DNA from: Immundisolibacteraceae bacterium
GTDB taxonomy: Bacteria > Pseudomonadota > Gammaproteobacteria > Immundisolibacterales > Immundisolibacteraceae
Length of the DNA: 5,469 nucleotides
Assembly (NCBI GenBank): GCA_016763355.1
Contig: JAESTY010000297.1
Location: forward strand, 1 to 5,469
Direction of reading: 5' to 3'
A program made the position numbers and the translations under genes. The notes beneath the pieces are model-generated. The model made no database searches. It worked only from the letters and a program-made list of their open reading frames with translations, and was not told the DNA's origin. The first letter of the stretch is position 1. The number at the start of each line of letters is the position of its first letter. Shown here in pieces: positions 5,175 through 5,469 of the stretch.

Positions 5175-5469
5175 AACAGCCGGTTTGGCTATTAGAAGAA
5201 CTAGCTATCGCCGTTCAGCAGATGTTACTGGCCGAACACGGTGGCACTACCGGGATGCGGGATAGGGAGCTACTGGAATCGGCACTAACCCGACCTCGTC
5301 AGCGCTTCGCCCACCCAGATGAAGTATCGATCTACGACCTGGCGGCCTCCTATTGCTATGGCGTCGCGAAAAACCACCCGTTTGTTGATGGTAATAAGCG
5401 GGTGTCACTCACCATCGCTGCGCTGTTTCTTGAATTGAACGGTTATGACTTCGATGCCCCGGAAGCGGA
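5171..5469 (+). CDS. doc: Death-on-curing (Doc) toxin, Fic fold, 3' end outside the window
   Basis: Ninety-nine codons are readable from ATG 5171 to the right edge, with no stop. The N-terminal helices include GGTTGMRDRELLESAL (24-39), typical of the Doc/YdaE-like start of the family, then the PRQRF region and YDLAASYCYGVAKNHPF. The catalytic loop HPFVDGNKR occupies residues 69-77: H69 is the catalytic base position, D73 the probable metal ligand, and K76-R77 replace the G-R of AMP-transferring Fic proteins. In phage P1 Doc this variant loop (HxFxDANKR) phosphorylates elongation factor Tu and stops translation. This protein has Gly instead of Ala after the Asp. Typical Doc toxins are about 125-130 residues, so about 25-30 are missing. 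The start overlaps the antitoxin stop by four bases, giving coupled translation. All key residues seen so far are intact, suggesting an active toxin. Confidence 0.92.
   Translation, partial: MKQPVWLLEELAIAVQQMLLAEHGGTTGMRDRELLESALTRPRQRFAHPDEVSIYDLAASYCYGVAKNHPFVDGNKRVSLTIAALFLELNGYDFDAPEA

Noticed and set aside
1..5469. CRISPR array, insertion sequence, tRNA, rRNA or attachment site
   Set aside because: No regularly spaced repeats, transposase-like frame, terminal inverted repeats or recognisable tRNA arms were seen on either strand.

Overview
The window looks like chromosome from a free-living gammaproteobacterium, perhaps marine or environmental. This rests on moderate GC content, a lysophospholipid-transporter-like MFS protein of the type often fused to Aas in gammaproteobacteria, a ring-hydroxylating oxygenase of the anthranilate/salicylate group, and two chromosomal antitoxin genes. 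No taxonomic marker is present, so the assignment is inference. Coding density is high, and no gap between genes exceeds about 205 bases.

Left part (1-1364): an MFS transporter gene runs leftward off the window edge. It covers 400 codons with no stop and resembles LplT, either alone or as the N-terminal domain of an LplT-Aas fusion. It is divergent from an XRE-type regulator gene. The AT-rich gap between them carries two copies of a TAGTATT-type element, 36 bp apart, that look like operators.

Middle part (1365-3751, plus strand): the XRE regulator, an aromatic-ring-hydroxylating oxygenase alpha subunit with complete Rieske and mononuclear iron motifs, and a CopG-type (PF12441, BrnA-like) antitoxin follow with gaps of 76 and 28 bases. 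They may be partly co-transcribed. The oxygenase has no beta subunit, ferredoxin or reductase gene beside it, and the antitoxin has no toxin gene beside it.

Right part (3739-5469): a ketopantoate-reductase family gene on the minus strand overlaps the antitoxin tail-to-tail by 13 bases. Divergent from it is a two-gene toxin-antitoxin module: an AbrB/MazE-type antitoxin and a Doc (Fic-fold) toxin joined by an ATGA overlap and preceded by a palindromic operator candidate. The Doc gene is cut by the right edge after 99 codons, beyond its catalytic motif.

No clearly undescribed multi-gene system is visible. The most notable items are the orphan oxygenase with a lengthened Rieske loop, the AbrB-Doc pairing with its triple half-site operator, the antitoxin without a toxin, and the repeated element in the transporter/regulator gap.
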